From contig JAKAQB010000001.1 of NCBI GenBank assembly GCA_021811865.1, forward strand, positions 62,001 through 126,000: DNA of 64,000 nt, in the 5' to 3' direction. Of this stretch, positions 1-7,593 are shown piece by piece. The notes under the pieces are model-generated. The model was not told the DNA's origin, made no database searches, and saw nothing but the letters and a program-made list of their open reading frames with translations. The translations under genes were made by a program, and so were the position numbers. Position 1 is the stretch's first letter; each line of letters opens with the position of its first letter. The stretch is from Actinomycetes bacterium (GTDB taxonomy: Bacteria; Actinomycetota; Acidimicrobiia; Acidimicrobiales; Palsa-688).

Positions 1-82
1 CACGCCCTGCATCACTTGCAGGCCGGCCCACGCCTCGCGCTCTTGGGTCGTGAGCCAGCGGGGTTCTGTACCCGTATCCATG
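1..82 (-). CDS. MarR-family regulator, N-terminal fragment (cut by window start)
   Basis: An ATG at 82 reads leftward and is preceded by GGAAGGTGG, a good ribosome binding site. The 27 visible residues (MDTGTEPRWLTTQEREAWAG and onward) resemble the first helix of MarR-family repressors, where an aromatic-rich 'eEqraWra' segment precedes the winged helix. The rest lies outside the window. It follows yceI on the same strand with 65 bases between, so the two are probably one operon. The paired dyads in front of yceI are a plausible binding site for this regulator. Family assignment rests on a short stretch. Confidence 0.55.
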
Positions 83-147
83 TCCACCTTCCCCGGGGTC
101 GGTGGGCCCTTGCGCCGGGCGAACCCCGGGGGCCGGACCCCGCCTCC

Positions 148-702
148 TCATGCCGCCTTGATGGCCGAGATGTCGAGCTCGAGCGTCACCTTCTCGCTGA
201 CGAGCACCCCACCTGCCTCCAGTGCCGCGTTCCAGTTGACGCCCCAGTCCTTGCGGTTGATGGTAGTGGAGCCCTCGAACCCGATGCGCTGGTTGCCGAA
301 CGGGTCGACAGCGCTCCCGGTGTACTCGAGCTCGATCGTCACCGGCTTGGTGATGCCGCGGATGGTCAGGTCGCCGTGCACCTGGTACCCGGCCCCGCCG
401 GAGCTGCCGACCGAGGTGCTCACGAAGCGGATCTCGGGGAACTCGTCCATGGCGAGGAAGTCGTTGCTGCGGAGGTGGTTGTCGCGATCGACGTTTCCGG
501 TGTTGATGCTCTTGGCCTGGATCACCACCTCGATGCGGGACTGCGACGGGTCGTCGATGTCGAAGTGACCGCTCGCGGTCACTTCGTCGAACTTGCCGCG
601 CACCTTGGTTACCATGGCGTGGCGGGCGACGAAGCCGATCGTGGAGTGCGCGGGGTCGAGGGTGTAGTCCCCGGTGACGGTGGGGTTGGTGGTGGTGCTC
701 AC
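148..702 (-). CDS. YceI-family protein
   Basis: About 184 residues with the YceI beta-barrel pattern: DYTLDPAHSTIGFVARHAM near the N-terminus, then FPEIRFVSTSV, GDLTIRGITKPV and the closing strand VTLELDISAIKA. The family forms a lipocalin-like barrel that binds long polyprenyl or other lipophilic ligands. I see no signal peptide, so a cytoplasmic role is likely. The GTG at 702 is chosen over the upstream ATG at 735 because GGAGGAGG sits just before it and 735 lies inside the promoter. It is probably co-transcribed with the MarR-like gene. Its physiological role is not evident. Confidence 0.9.
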   Translation of the reverse strand: MSTTTNPTVTGDYTLDPAHSTIGFVARHAMVTKVRGKFDEVTASGHFDIDDPSQSRIEVVIQAKSINTGNVDRDNHLRSNDFLAMDEFPEIRFVSTSVGSSGGAGYQVHGDLTIRGITKPVTIELEYTGSAVDPFGNQRIGFEGSTTINRKDWGVNWNAALEAGGVLVSEKVTLELDISAIKAA

Positions 703-722
703 GGTGTTGCCTCCTCCAGGTA

Positions 723-763
723 GTTGATGTCTCAACTATACCGCCTGTGGTTGAGATGTCAAC
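723..763 (-). promoter_or_regulatory. yceI-marR promoter with two overlapping operator dyads
   Basis: Two 14-bp dyads of the form GTTGA-N4-TCAAC lie at 723-736 and 750-763, 27 bp centre to centre. On the minus strand they bracket a near-consensus promoter: TTGACA at 762-757, a 16-bp spacer and TATAGT at 740-735. The -35 hexamer lies inside the distal dyad and the last bases of the -10 inside the proximal one, so a dimeric repressor bound here would block RNA polymerase. The MarR-like gene downstream is the obvious candidate repressor; that link is inference. Confidence 0.75.
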
Positions 764-821
764 CACCATTCACGGCACCACGGACGTCACCGGCTCGGCC
801 TGCGATCGAGCGGGTTAGCGT

Positions 822-827
822 TAGCGT
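822..827 (+). promoter_or_regulatory. -10 element of leaderless promoter
   Basis: TAGCGT ends six bases before the GTG at 834 and no ribosome binding site is present, so transcription probably starts at the GTG. Confidence 0.5.
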
Positions 828-833
828 GGCGCG

Positions 834-1811
834 GTGGCGGCGCGCAACGTCCTCGAGCGGGCGCCGGCGCCGGCGCTGGTCGCGGTCGGTGCTGTGTCGG
901 TCCAGCTGGGGGCGGCGGTGGCGACCCGGCTCTTCGACCGTGTCGGCCCGGTCGGGGCCGTCACCCTCCGGCTGGGCTTCGCCGCCGCCGTGCTGGCCGT
1001 GGTGGTCCGCCCCCACCCGGCGGTGCTGCGCGGAGCGGGTCGCCGGCGGGCGGACCTGGCCGTGGTGGCCGCCTTCGGCCTGTTGCTCGCCGGCATGAAC
1101 CTGCTCTTCTACTCGTCGATCGCCCGTATCCCGCTGGGGGTGGCGGTGACCGTCGAGTTCGTCGGACCGCTGGCCGTTACCCTCGGTGGCTCCCGCCGGA
1201 GGTTGGACCTGGTGTGGGCGCTCCTCGCCGCAACGGGCGTCTTCCTTCTCGCCGGCAGCGGGCTGGTGTCCGGGCGGCATCTCGATCCGGTGGGTGTCGG
1301 GATGGCGCTGGGCGCCGGCACGTGCTGGGCGGGGTACATCGTGCTGTCCGCCGAGACGGGCAGGCGGTTCCCGGGCAGCAGCGGCCTCGCCCTGGCCATG
1401 GTCGTCGGTGCCGCTGCCACCGTGCCCGCCGGCCTGGCCACAGCGGGTGCCCGCCTGGTCGAGCCGGCGGTCCTCGCCATGGGCTTCGGCGTCGCCGTCC
1501 TGTCCTCGGCGCTGCCCTACTCCCTGGACCTGGCCGCCCTCCGCCGGCTGACCCCCCGGGCGTTCGGGATCCTCATGAGCATGGACCCGGCGCTCGCTGC
1601 CCTGGTCGGCTTCGCCGTGCTCGGCCAACGCCTGTCGCCGACGGAGCTCGCGGCGCTCGTGCTCGTCGCCGCCGCCAACGCCGGCAGCTCCGCCGCTGAT
1701 GCGCGGGCGGGCCCGTCCAGCGCCGGTCCCCGGGCGCCGCGCGGGGAGGGCGTCAGGCTCTGTGCGGGTGGGGACGCTGGCGGTCGGAGCGGAACACGAC
1801 GAAGTGCATGA
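834..1811 (+). CDS. EamA/RhtA-like DMT-superfamily permease
   Basis: A 325-residue protein with about ten hydrophobic segments arranged as two EamA repeats, including LLFYSSIARIPLGVAVTVEF in the first half and a second repeat with ALPYSLDLAALRRLTPRAFG. This resembles RhtA-type amino-acid exporters of the inner membrane, but the substrate cannot be read from sequence. The last 40 residues are polar, Gly/Arg-rich and antisense to the end of the convergent glycosyltransferase gene (59 bp overlap). The GTG start is supported by the adjacent -10 hexamer. A start further upstream is not available in frame. Confidence 0.85.
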   Translation: MAARNVLERAPAPALVAVGAVSVQLGAAVATRLFDRVGPVGAVTLRLGFAAAVLAVVVRPHPAVLRGAGRRRADLAVVAAFGLLLAGMNLLFYSSIARIPLGVAVTVEFVGPLAVTLGGSRRRLDLVWALLAATGVFLLAGSGLVSGRHLDPVGVGMALGAGTCWAGYIVLSAETGRRFPGSSGLALAMVVGAAATVPAGLATAGARLVEPAVLAMGFGVAVLSSALPYSLDLAALRRLTPRAFGILMSMDPALAALVGFAVLGQRLSPTELAALVLVAAANAGSSAADARAGPSSAGPRAPRGEGVRLCAGGDAGGRSGTRRSA

Positions 1812-3351
1812 GCACGTAGCTGACGGCCGAGGCGGTGAGCATGGCGACCACCTTGGACAGGTTGGACATGAGCGTCGTAGGCAGCCCGTGGAGGGCGCGC
1901 AGCAGGAGGGCGAGGCCGAGGATGGTGACGTCGCTGACGCCCAGGTTGATCCCGCCCTGCCCGAGGAACAACGCCCGTTGGCGCCACCGCTTCTCGTCCC
2001 GCTCGACCCGGTCGGCGAAGGTCCAACGGGAGTTCCAGAAGTAGCTGTTGGTGATGGCCGCCAGCACGGCCATCGTGTTGTACGCCACGTTGAGACCGGC
2101 CGACCGGGTCGGGTGCACGAAGACGAAGAAGTTGAACACGCCGAGGTCAACCACGGCGTTGGACAGGCCGACGGCGAGGAACCGCCCGAGGCGGCTCTGG
2201 GGCCGCGGCCGGCGGCGGGAGATGGCCAGTCGGTAGTCGTGGACCAAGCCGGCGGTGGCTTCCGCCCAGCCGCAGCCGGAGGGTGGGGTGGCGTCTGCCG
2301 GCAGGTCCGCCACGTCGGCCATTGCCTCCAAGGGCTGGCGGGGATGTGCCAGCACCTCCCCGACCGCAGCGACCAGCGCTTCGCCCGGGGCGCCGGCGGG
2401 CACGAGGACCCGATCGGGACAGGCGGCCAGCACCGTCCGGGCAGCCGGGCTGTCCATGGCCACGATGGGAAGCCCGGTGGCCATCGCCTCGAGCAGCACC
2501 AAGCCGAGCGTGTCGGTATCCGACGGGAACACGAACACGTCCGCAGCGGCGTAGGCCTCCGCCAGCTCCTCGCCCCTGAGGACACCCGCGAAGGTGACGC
2601 GGCTCCCGGCGAACACCTCCTCCAGGCGCCCCCGATCGGGACCTTCGCCCACCAGCACCACGTGGTAGGGCCCGGGCCCGGCGGCGAGCGGGAGCAGGCG
2701 GTCGCAGCCCTTCTCCCGGGCGAGGCGGCCGACGTACAGCGCGAGTCGCCGCTGCGGCTCGGGGCAGAGCCGGGCGCGCGCCGCCGAAGCGTCGCGTCCG
2801 GGGTGGAACAGCTCCCGGTCCACCCCCCGTCCCCACAGGCGCACGTCGGCGATGCCGAGCGACTCCAGCTGCGCCCTTCCTACCTCTGAGGTGGCGAGGC
2901 GCACGTCGGCGTGGCGGTAGACCCTGCGCATGAGGGCGTGCAGTGTCGGCCGGGTCCACCCGAGGTGGTACAGGGACGCGTACACCGAGACGTCCGTGTG
3001 GTAGCTGACGACGGTCGGGTATCGGTTGGACGCATGGCGGAGGGCCACGCTCCCCATCAGCACCGGGTTGACCACATGGACGACGTCAGGCCGGAAGTGG
3101 CTCAGCGCTCGCGACACCGCCGGGCCTGGCAGCGCCCACGGCATGCCGCCGTAGAGGAACCGCAGCGACAGCGTCGGGGTCCGGTGCTGGGGGAGGCCCG
3201 GGAGGGACGGATCGGTGGAGGGGGCGATGACCGCCACGTCGTGGCCGGCGCGCCGCAGCTCCCTCACCGTGTTGTCGAGGCGGGTGACGACACCGTCGAC
3301 GTTGGGGCGCCAGCTCTCGGTGACGATCGCCACCCGGAGGTGGGCCGGCAT
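1753..3351 (-). CDS. GT4 glycosyltransferase fused to a C-terminal GtrA-like membrane domain
   Basis: Residues 1 to about 370 form a GT-B glycosyltransferase of family 4: RVAIVTESWRPNVDGV at the N-terminus, YVGRLAREKG at the nucleotide-sugar lobe and the late DTLGLVLLEAMATGLPIVA signature. It resembles the phosphatidylinositol mannoside and glycolipid mannosyltransferases of actinobacteria. From about residue 395 a GtrA-like domain follows with four membrane spans (RFLAVGLSNAVVDLGVFNFF onward). GtrA proteins are usually separate polyprenyl-sugar flippase-like subunits, so the fusion ties a cytoplasmic transferase to a membrane carrier step. ATG 3351 has GGGAGG seven bases upstream. A GTG at 3429 behind a TAGGTT hexamer would add 26 residues and cannot be excluded. 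Confidence 0.88.
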   Translation of the reverse strand: MPAHLRVAIVTESWRPNVDGVVTRLDNTVRELRRAGHDVAVIAPSTDPSLPGLPQHRTPTLSLRFLYGGMPWALPGPAVSRALSHFRPDVVHVVNPVLMGSVALRHASNRYPTVVSYHTDVSVYASLYHLGWTRPTLHALMRRVYRHADVRLATSEVGRAQLESLGIADVRLWGRGVDRELFHPGRDASAARARLCPEPQRRLALYVGRLAREKGCDRLLPLAAGPGPYHVVLVGEGPDRGRLEEVFAGSRVTFAGVLRGEELAEAYAAADVFVFPSDTDTLGLVLLEAMATGLPIVAMDSPAARTVLAACPDRVLVPAGAPGEALVAAVGEVLAHPRQPLEAMADVADLPADATPPSGCGWAEATAGLVHDYRLAISRRRPRPQSRLGRFLAVGLSNAVVDLGVFNFFVFVHPTRSAGLNVAYNTMAVLAAITNSYFWNSRWTFADRVERDEKRWRQRALFLGQGGINLGVSDVTILGLALLLRALHGLPTTLMSNLSKVVAMLTASAVSYVLMHFVVFRSDRQRPHPHRA

Positions 3352-3575
3352 GGCGCCTCCCGCTCCGATCGAGGCGAGGGGACGGGTCCAAGGAGCGACG
3401 GGGCTCGTGGGGATGCGCTCCGTGGCCACAGGCGCATAAACCTATCCCGTGCGCCCGCAATGCACGTGACCAGGCCCGATGCTGGTCTGCCGAAAGGTGA
3501 CCCGTGCGTGGCTCCCGCCAGCTTCGGGTAGTGCCTGCGCGTGCCGACGAGCGCCGGGCCGTGGGAGCCGCCGGC

Positions 3576-5171
3576 ATGACCACGATCGTCGACGCCGTCG
3601 TCGTCGGGGCGGGCCACAACGGGCTCGTGGCCGCCATCACCCTCGCCGACCGCGGCTGGGACGTGGCGGTGCTCGAGGCGGAGGACCAGCCCGGCGGTGC
3701 CGTGCGCAGCGGGCTGCTCACCGTGCCCGGCTACGAGCACGACCTCTTCAGCGGCTTCTACCCGCTCGGGTTCGCCTCTCCCAACATCGCACGGCTCCAC
3801 CTGGAGGACCACGGGCTGCGCTGGCGGCGGGCGCCGCTCGTGCTCGCCAACCCGACACCGGACGGACCGACGGCGGTGCTCTCGCAGGACCTCGACGAGA
3901 CGGCCGCCTCGCTGGACGCGTTTGCCGCCGGCGATGGGGACGGATGGCGCCGCCTGTACCGGCGCTGGTCGCGGCTCGATCCCCACCTGGTACGGGCTGT
4001 GATGTCCCCGTTCCCCCCGCTGCGGCCGGCGGCACGGCTCGTGCTCCGCCTCGTCGCCGACGGTGGTCCGGTGGAGGTGGCGCGCTTCGGGCGCTTCGCG
4101 GTGCTCCCGGTGCGGCGGATGGGGGAGGAGCACTTCCGGGGGGAGGGCGGCACGCTGCTGCTCGCCGGCAACGCCATGCACGCCGACCTGGTGCCGGAGG
4201 CCGCCCCCAGCGGCGTGTACGGGTGGCTGCTCGGGATGCTCGGCCAGCAAGTGGGGTTCCCGGTGCCGGAAGGAGGCGCAGGCCGTCTCACCGAGGCCCT
4301 GGTGCGCCGGCTCCGCGTCGCGGGCGGCGAGCTGCGCTGCGGCGTACGCGTGGAGGCCGTCGAGCTGCGCGGAGGGCGGGCGTCGGGGGTTCGCACCGCC
4401 GGCGGGGAGAGGGTCGAGGCCCGCCGCGCCGTCATTGCCGGCGTGGACGCTCCTACCCTCTACCGGGGGCTGGTGGGTGAGGACCGGCTACCCCCCGCCT
4501 TCGTCGAAGACCTGCGCCGCTTCCAGTGGGACACCTCCACGGTCAAGGTCGACTGGGCGCTGCGGGCCCCAATCCCCTGGCAGGACGAGCCCTGCCGGCG
4601 CGCCGGGACCATCCACCTCACGGACGGCATCGACCACCTCTCCGACGTCGCCCACGCCCTGGCGGTGCGGGAGGTCCCCGCCCGCCCGTTCTGCATCGTC
4701 GGCCAGTACTCGATGGCCGATCCCACCCGCATGCCACCCGGGGCCGAGACGGCCTGGGCCTACGCCCACGTCCCCCAGGCGCCACGGCGCGACGCCGGCG
4801 ACGGCGGGATCACCGGCGACTGGGACGGTGGCGACGGTGAACGCTTCGCCGAGCGCATCGAGGCGGAGATGGAGCGGGCTGCGCCCGGGTTCGGGCGGCT
4901 CGTCGTCGGGCGCCACATCTTCACACCGCCAGGCATGCACGCCGCCGACGCCAACCTCGTGGGCGGGGCGATCTCGGGAGGGACGTCCCAGCTGCACCAG
5001 GAGCTGGTGTTCCGGCCGGTGCCGGGCATGGCGCGGGCCGAGACGCCCGTACCCGGGCTGTACCTCGGGTCGTCGTCGGCCCACCCCGGCGGGGGCGTCC
5101 ACGGGGCGCCGGGGCACAGCGCGGCGCGTGCTGCCCTGATCCACGCCGCCGTGCCCCCGGCGGCGAGGTGA
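3576..5171 (+). CDS. FAD-dependent oxidoreductase of the PYROXD2/phytoene-desaturase-like group
   Basis: 531 residues with an N-terminal dinucleotide fold (VVVGAGHNGLVAAITLADRG, then a glutamate and PGGAVRS) and the C-terminal FAD signature GLYLGSSSAHPGGGVHGAPG. The domain order matches CrtI-like amine oxidase-fold enzymes. The closest family by pattern is the broad actinobacterial 'NAD(P)/FAD-dependent oxidoreductase' set related to PYROXD2 rather than true carotenoid desaturases; no phytoene synthase lies nearby. ATG 3576 has GGGAG upstream. The gene is divergent from the glycosyltransferase (224 bp between) and 113 bp ahead of an aminotransferase on the same strand. Substrate unknown. Confidence 0.82.
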   Translation: MTTIVDAVVVGAGHNGLVAAITLADRGWDVAVLEAEDQPGGAVRSGLLTVPGYEHDLFSGFYPLGFASPNIARLHLEDHGLRWRRAPLVLANPTPDGPTAVLSQDLDETAASLDAFAAGDGDGWRRLYRRWSRLDPHLVRAVMSPFPPLRPAARLVLRLVADGGPVEVARFGRFAVLPVRRMGEEHFRGEGGTLLLAGNAMHADLVPEAAPSGVYGWLLGMLGQQVGFPVPEGGAGRLTEALVRRLRVAGGELRCGVRVEAVELRGGRASGVRTAGGERVEARRAVIAGVDAPTLYRGLVGEDRLPPAFVEDLRRFQWDTSTVKVDWALRAPIPWQDEPCRRAGTIHLTDGIDHLSDVAHALAVREVPARPFCIVGQYSMADPTRMPPGAETAWAYAHVPQAPRRDAGDGGITGDWDGGDGERFAERIEAEMERAAPGFGRLVVGRHIFTPPGMHAADANLVGGAISGGTSQLHQELVFRPVPGMARAETPVPGLYLGSSSAHPGGGVHGAPGHSAARAALIHAAVPPAAR

Positions 5172-5284
5172 TCGGCGACGCCGGCGGGCCCTGGCGTGCC
5201 GCGGAGCAGCAGGTCGCAGGCCGTCGCTACTGTTTTCGGGACGGCGGGAGTGCCCCGCCGCCGGACCCGCCCGAGGGGGTGGCC

Positions 5285-6670
5285 GTGACGTTCGATCTGA
5301 ACCGGTTGCTCGAGGAGCGGTCCGGTGAGCGGGTGCGACTCCACGAGGAGCACATGAACGCCCGGCTGGCGCAAGTGCTGCGCACCATCGGCTTCGACCG
5401 CGAATGGGTTGCCGGCCGGGGCTGCTACCTCTACGACGCCCAAGGGCGCGAGTACCTCGACTTCCTGTCCGGCTTTGGCGTGTACGCCCTCGGGCGGAGC
5501 CATCCCGTGCTGAAGAAGGCGCTGCAGGACGCGCTCGCAGCCGACCTGGCCAACCTCGTCCAGATGGACTGCGGCCTCCTGCCGGGGCTGCTCGCCGAGG
5601 CGATCGTCGCCCGCTGCCATCCGGGCATCCGGCGGGCCTTCTTCTGCAACTCCGGTACCGAAGCGGTCGAGGGTGCCATCAAGTTCTCGCGCCGGGCGAC
5701 GGGTCGGGACCGCATCCTCTACTGCGACCACGCGTTCCACGGGCTGTCCACCGGCGCGCTGGCCCTCAACGGGGGCAAGGAGTTCCGCTCCGGCTTCGGC
5801 CCGCTGCTCCCCGGCTGCGAGGCGGTGCCCCTCGGGGACCTCGCTGCGCTGGAGCGCCAGCTCGCCGCCGGCGACGTGGCCGCCTTCGTCTTCGAGCCCA
5901 TCCAGGGCAAGGGCGTGTACGAGGCCGGAGCGGAGTACTGGACCGCCGCTGAGGCGGCCTGCCGGCGCCACGGCACCCTCGTCGTCGCCGACGAGGTCCA
6001 GACGGGGCTGGGCCGCACCGGCCGGCTGTTCTGCCACGAGCACTGGGGGCTCCGCCCGGACGTCGTGACCGTCTCCAAGGCGCTCTCCGGAGGCTACGTC
6101 CCCGTCGGCGCGGTGCTGACCACCGATGCGGTGTGGAAGCGCGTCTTCCGGTCCATGGACGCGGCGCTCGTGCACTCCTCGACGTTCGGGAGCAACGCCC
6201 TCGCCATGGTCGCCGGCCTCGCGACCCTGCAGGTCATCGACGACGAGGATCTCGTCGACCGGGCCCGGCGCACGGGGGACCTCTTCGCGAAGGCGCTGCG
6301 GCCCCTCGTCGACCGCTACGAGATGCTCGTCGACGTCCGCGGCAAGGGGCTGATGATCGGCTTGGAGCTCGGCCGGCCCGAGTCCCGGTCGCTCCGGCTG
6401 CGCTGGGACGCCCTCGAGCGCGTCCGCACCGCCATGTTCTCCCAACTCGTCGTCGTGCCCCTCTTCGACCGCCACCGCATCCTCACCCAGGTTGCCGCCG
6501 ACGGGGTCAACATCGTGAAGCTGCTGCCGCCGCTCGTCGCCGGCGAGGACGAGGTCGACATGTTCGTCGCCGCCTTCGAGGACGTGATGGAGGAGGTCCA
6601 CAAGGGCATGGGTCTGTACATGGACGTGGGTTGGACCATGGCCCGCGGCCTGCTCAAGCGGTCGCGGTAG
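5285..6670 (+). CDS. Class III PLP-dependent aminotransferase
   Basis: 461 residues with the full class III pattern: FFCNSGTEAVEGAIKFSRRA for phosphate binding, ADEVQTGLGRTG carrying the Asp that contacts the pyridine nitrogen, and TVSKALSGGYVPVGA with the Schiff-base lysine at about residue 265. The family includes ornithine, acetylornithine and putrescine aminotransferases and the hopanoid enzyme HpnO; sequence alone does not decide between them. GTG 5285 is preceded by GAGGGGG. The C-terminus is antisense to the end of the next gene (17 bp convergent overlap). It may share a transcript with the upstream FAD oxidoreductase. Confidence 0.87.
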   Translation: MTFDLNRLLEERSGERVRLHEEHMNARLAQVLRTIGFDREWVAGRGCYLYDAQGREYLDFLSGFGVYALGRSHPVLKKALQDALAADLANLVQMDCGLLPGLLAEAIVARCHPGIRRAFFCNSGTEAVEGAIKFSRRATGRDRILYCDHAFHGLSTGALALNGGKEFRSGFGPLLPGCEAVPLGDLAALERQLAAGDVAAFVFEPIQGKGVYEAGAEYWTAAEAACRRHGTLVVADEVQTGLGRTGRLFCHEHWGLRPDVVTVSKALSGGYVPVGAVLTTDAVWKRVFRSMDAALVHSSTFGSNALAMVAGLATLQVIDDEDLVDRARRTGDLFAKALRPLVDRYEMLVDVRGKGLMIGLELGRPESRSLRLRWDALERVRTAMFSQLVVVPLFDRHRILTQVAADGVNIVKLLPPLVAGEDEVDMFVAAFEDVMEEVHKGMGLYMDVGWTMARGLLKRSR

Positions 6671-7550
6671 AGGAGTCGCTGGTCGCAGGCGTGCCGGCGA
6701 CGAGAGCGCTGCGGCTCAACCCCCACGCCCCGACGCCGAGCACCACGAGGGCGGTGGCCTCGACGAGCACGTCGCCGGCGGAGGCTTGGAGGTGCTCGCC
6801 GAAGAGGAGTACGCCCACGACGGCGGCGACGAGCGGATCGACGATGGTGAAGCCGGGCTGGGACGCCGCCAGCGGGCCCGCCCGCAGCGCGTTGGTGGCG
6901 AGCGTCATCGACGCCAGGCCGGCGAGCACGAGCGCGTAGACGGGCCAGGACGTGAAGATGTCGACGACTCCGCCGGTGACGACCGCTCCGAGCTGCTTGA
7001 TCACGCCGGCGAGGAGACCCCAGCACACGCCGGCGGCGGCGCCGAGGAGTGCGGCGCGACGGGCGGCGCTCACGGCGTGGTCGGTCGCGCCGCGAGCAGC
7101 GAGGACGAGGGCGCCGACGACGAGGAAGCCGGCGAAGCCGGCGAGGGCCCAGCGTCCGGCGGGTGCCTGCGCCCGCCCACCGGAGGGGTCGGCGGTGAAC
7201 AGGACGGCTCCGAGGCCGACCGCCATGGCCAGCGCCGACAGCCCGTCACGGCGGCGGACCAGGTGGGGGTTGGCGATGGCGAGGTAGGCGAAGACGAAGA
7301 GGAGCTCGGCAGCGAGGATCGGCTGCACCATCGCAAGGCTGCCGAAGTGCAGGGCGAAGGCCTGGAGCACGAAGCCGAGGATCATGCTCACCAGGCCGAG
7401 GAGCCAGATCGGTTGGTGGATCAGGCGGAGCAGGAGCCCCGGGTCGATCTGACCGTCGTCGGGCGCGCGGAGCGCACCGGCCCGTTGACAGGTCGTCGAG
7501 GCCGCCGTGAAGAGCCCGGCAGCGACCGCCAGCGGTATCGCTGGGGACAT
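6654..7550 (-). CDS. DMT-family membrane transporter
   Basis: A 298-residue protein of about nine or ten hydrophobic helices. It has a repeated DMT architecture with AMVQPILAAELLFVFAYLAI in the first half and ASQPGFTIVDPLVAAVVGVL in the second, the paired 'QP...L...L' motif seen in DMT/NIPA-like proteins. ATG 7550 is chosen; a TTG two codons earlier is possible. No strong ribosome binding site is visible. The substrate is unknown. It is transcribed toward the aminotransferase gene and away from nothing obvious; the upstream neighbour on the same strand is the MFS gene, 43 bp away. Confidence 0.82.
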   Translation of the reverse strand: MSPAIPLAVAAGLFTAASTTCQRAGALRAPDDGQIDPGLLLRLIHQPIWLLGLVSMILGFVLQAFALHFGSLAMVQPILAAELLFVFAYLAIANPHLVRRRDGLSALAMAVGLGAVLFTADPSGGRAQAPAGRWALAGFAGFLVVGALVLAARGATDHAVSAARRAALLGAAAGVCWGLLAGVIKQLGAVVTGGVVDIFTSWPVYALVLAGLASMTLATNALRAGPLAASQPGFTIVDPLVAAVVGVLLFGEHLQASAGDVLVEATALVVLGVGAWGLSRSALVAGTPATSDSSTATA

Positions 7551-7593
7551 GCCCAAGACTCTACCGGCGCGTCGGGATCGGGCCGGAGGGTTC

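Noticed and set aside
3576..5171. Carotenoid phytoene desaturase (crtI)
   Set aside because: The FAD motifs fit the CrtI-like superfamily, but no phytoene synthase or other carotenoid gene is present and the pattern is closer to the PYROXD2-type oxidoreductases.
4760..6601. 613-residue minus-strand reading frame opposite the desaturase and aminotransferase genes
   Set aside because: It is a GC-skew shadow: Asp/Gly/Val/Arg-rich with no domain signal, while the plus-strand genes here have clear catalytic motifs. The same applies to long frames at 759-2585 (-), 1699-2889 (+), 11983-14112 (-), 14608-16008 (-), 24481-26913 (-) and 36663-38084 (-).
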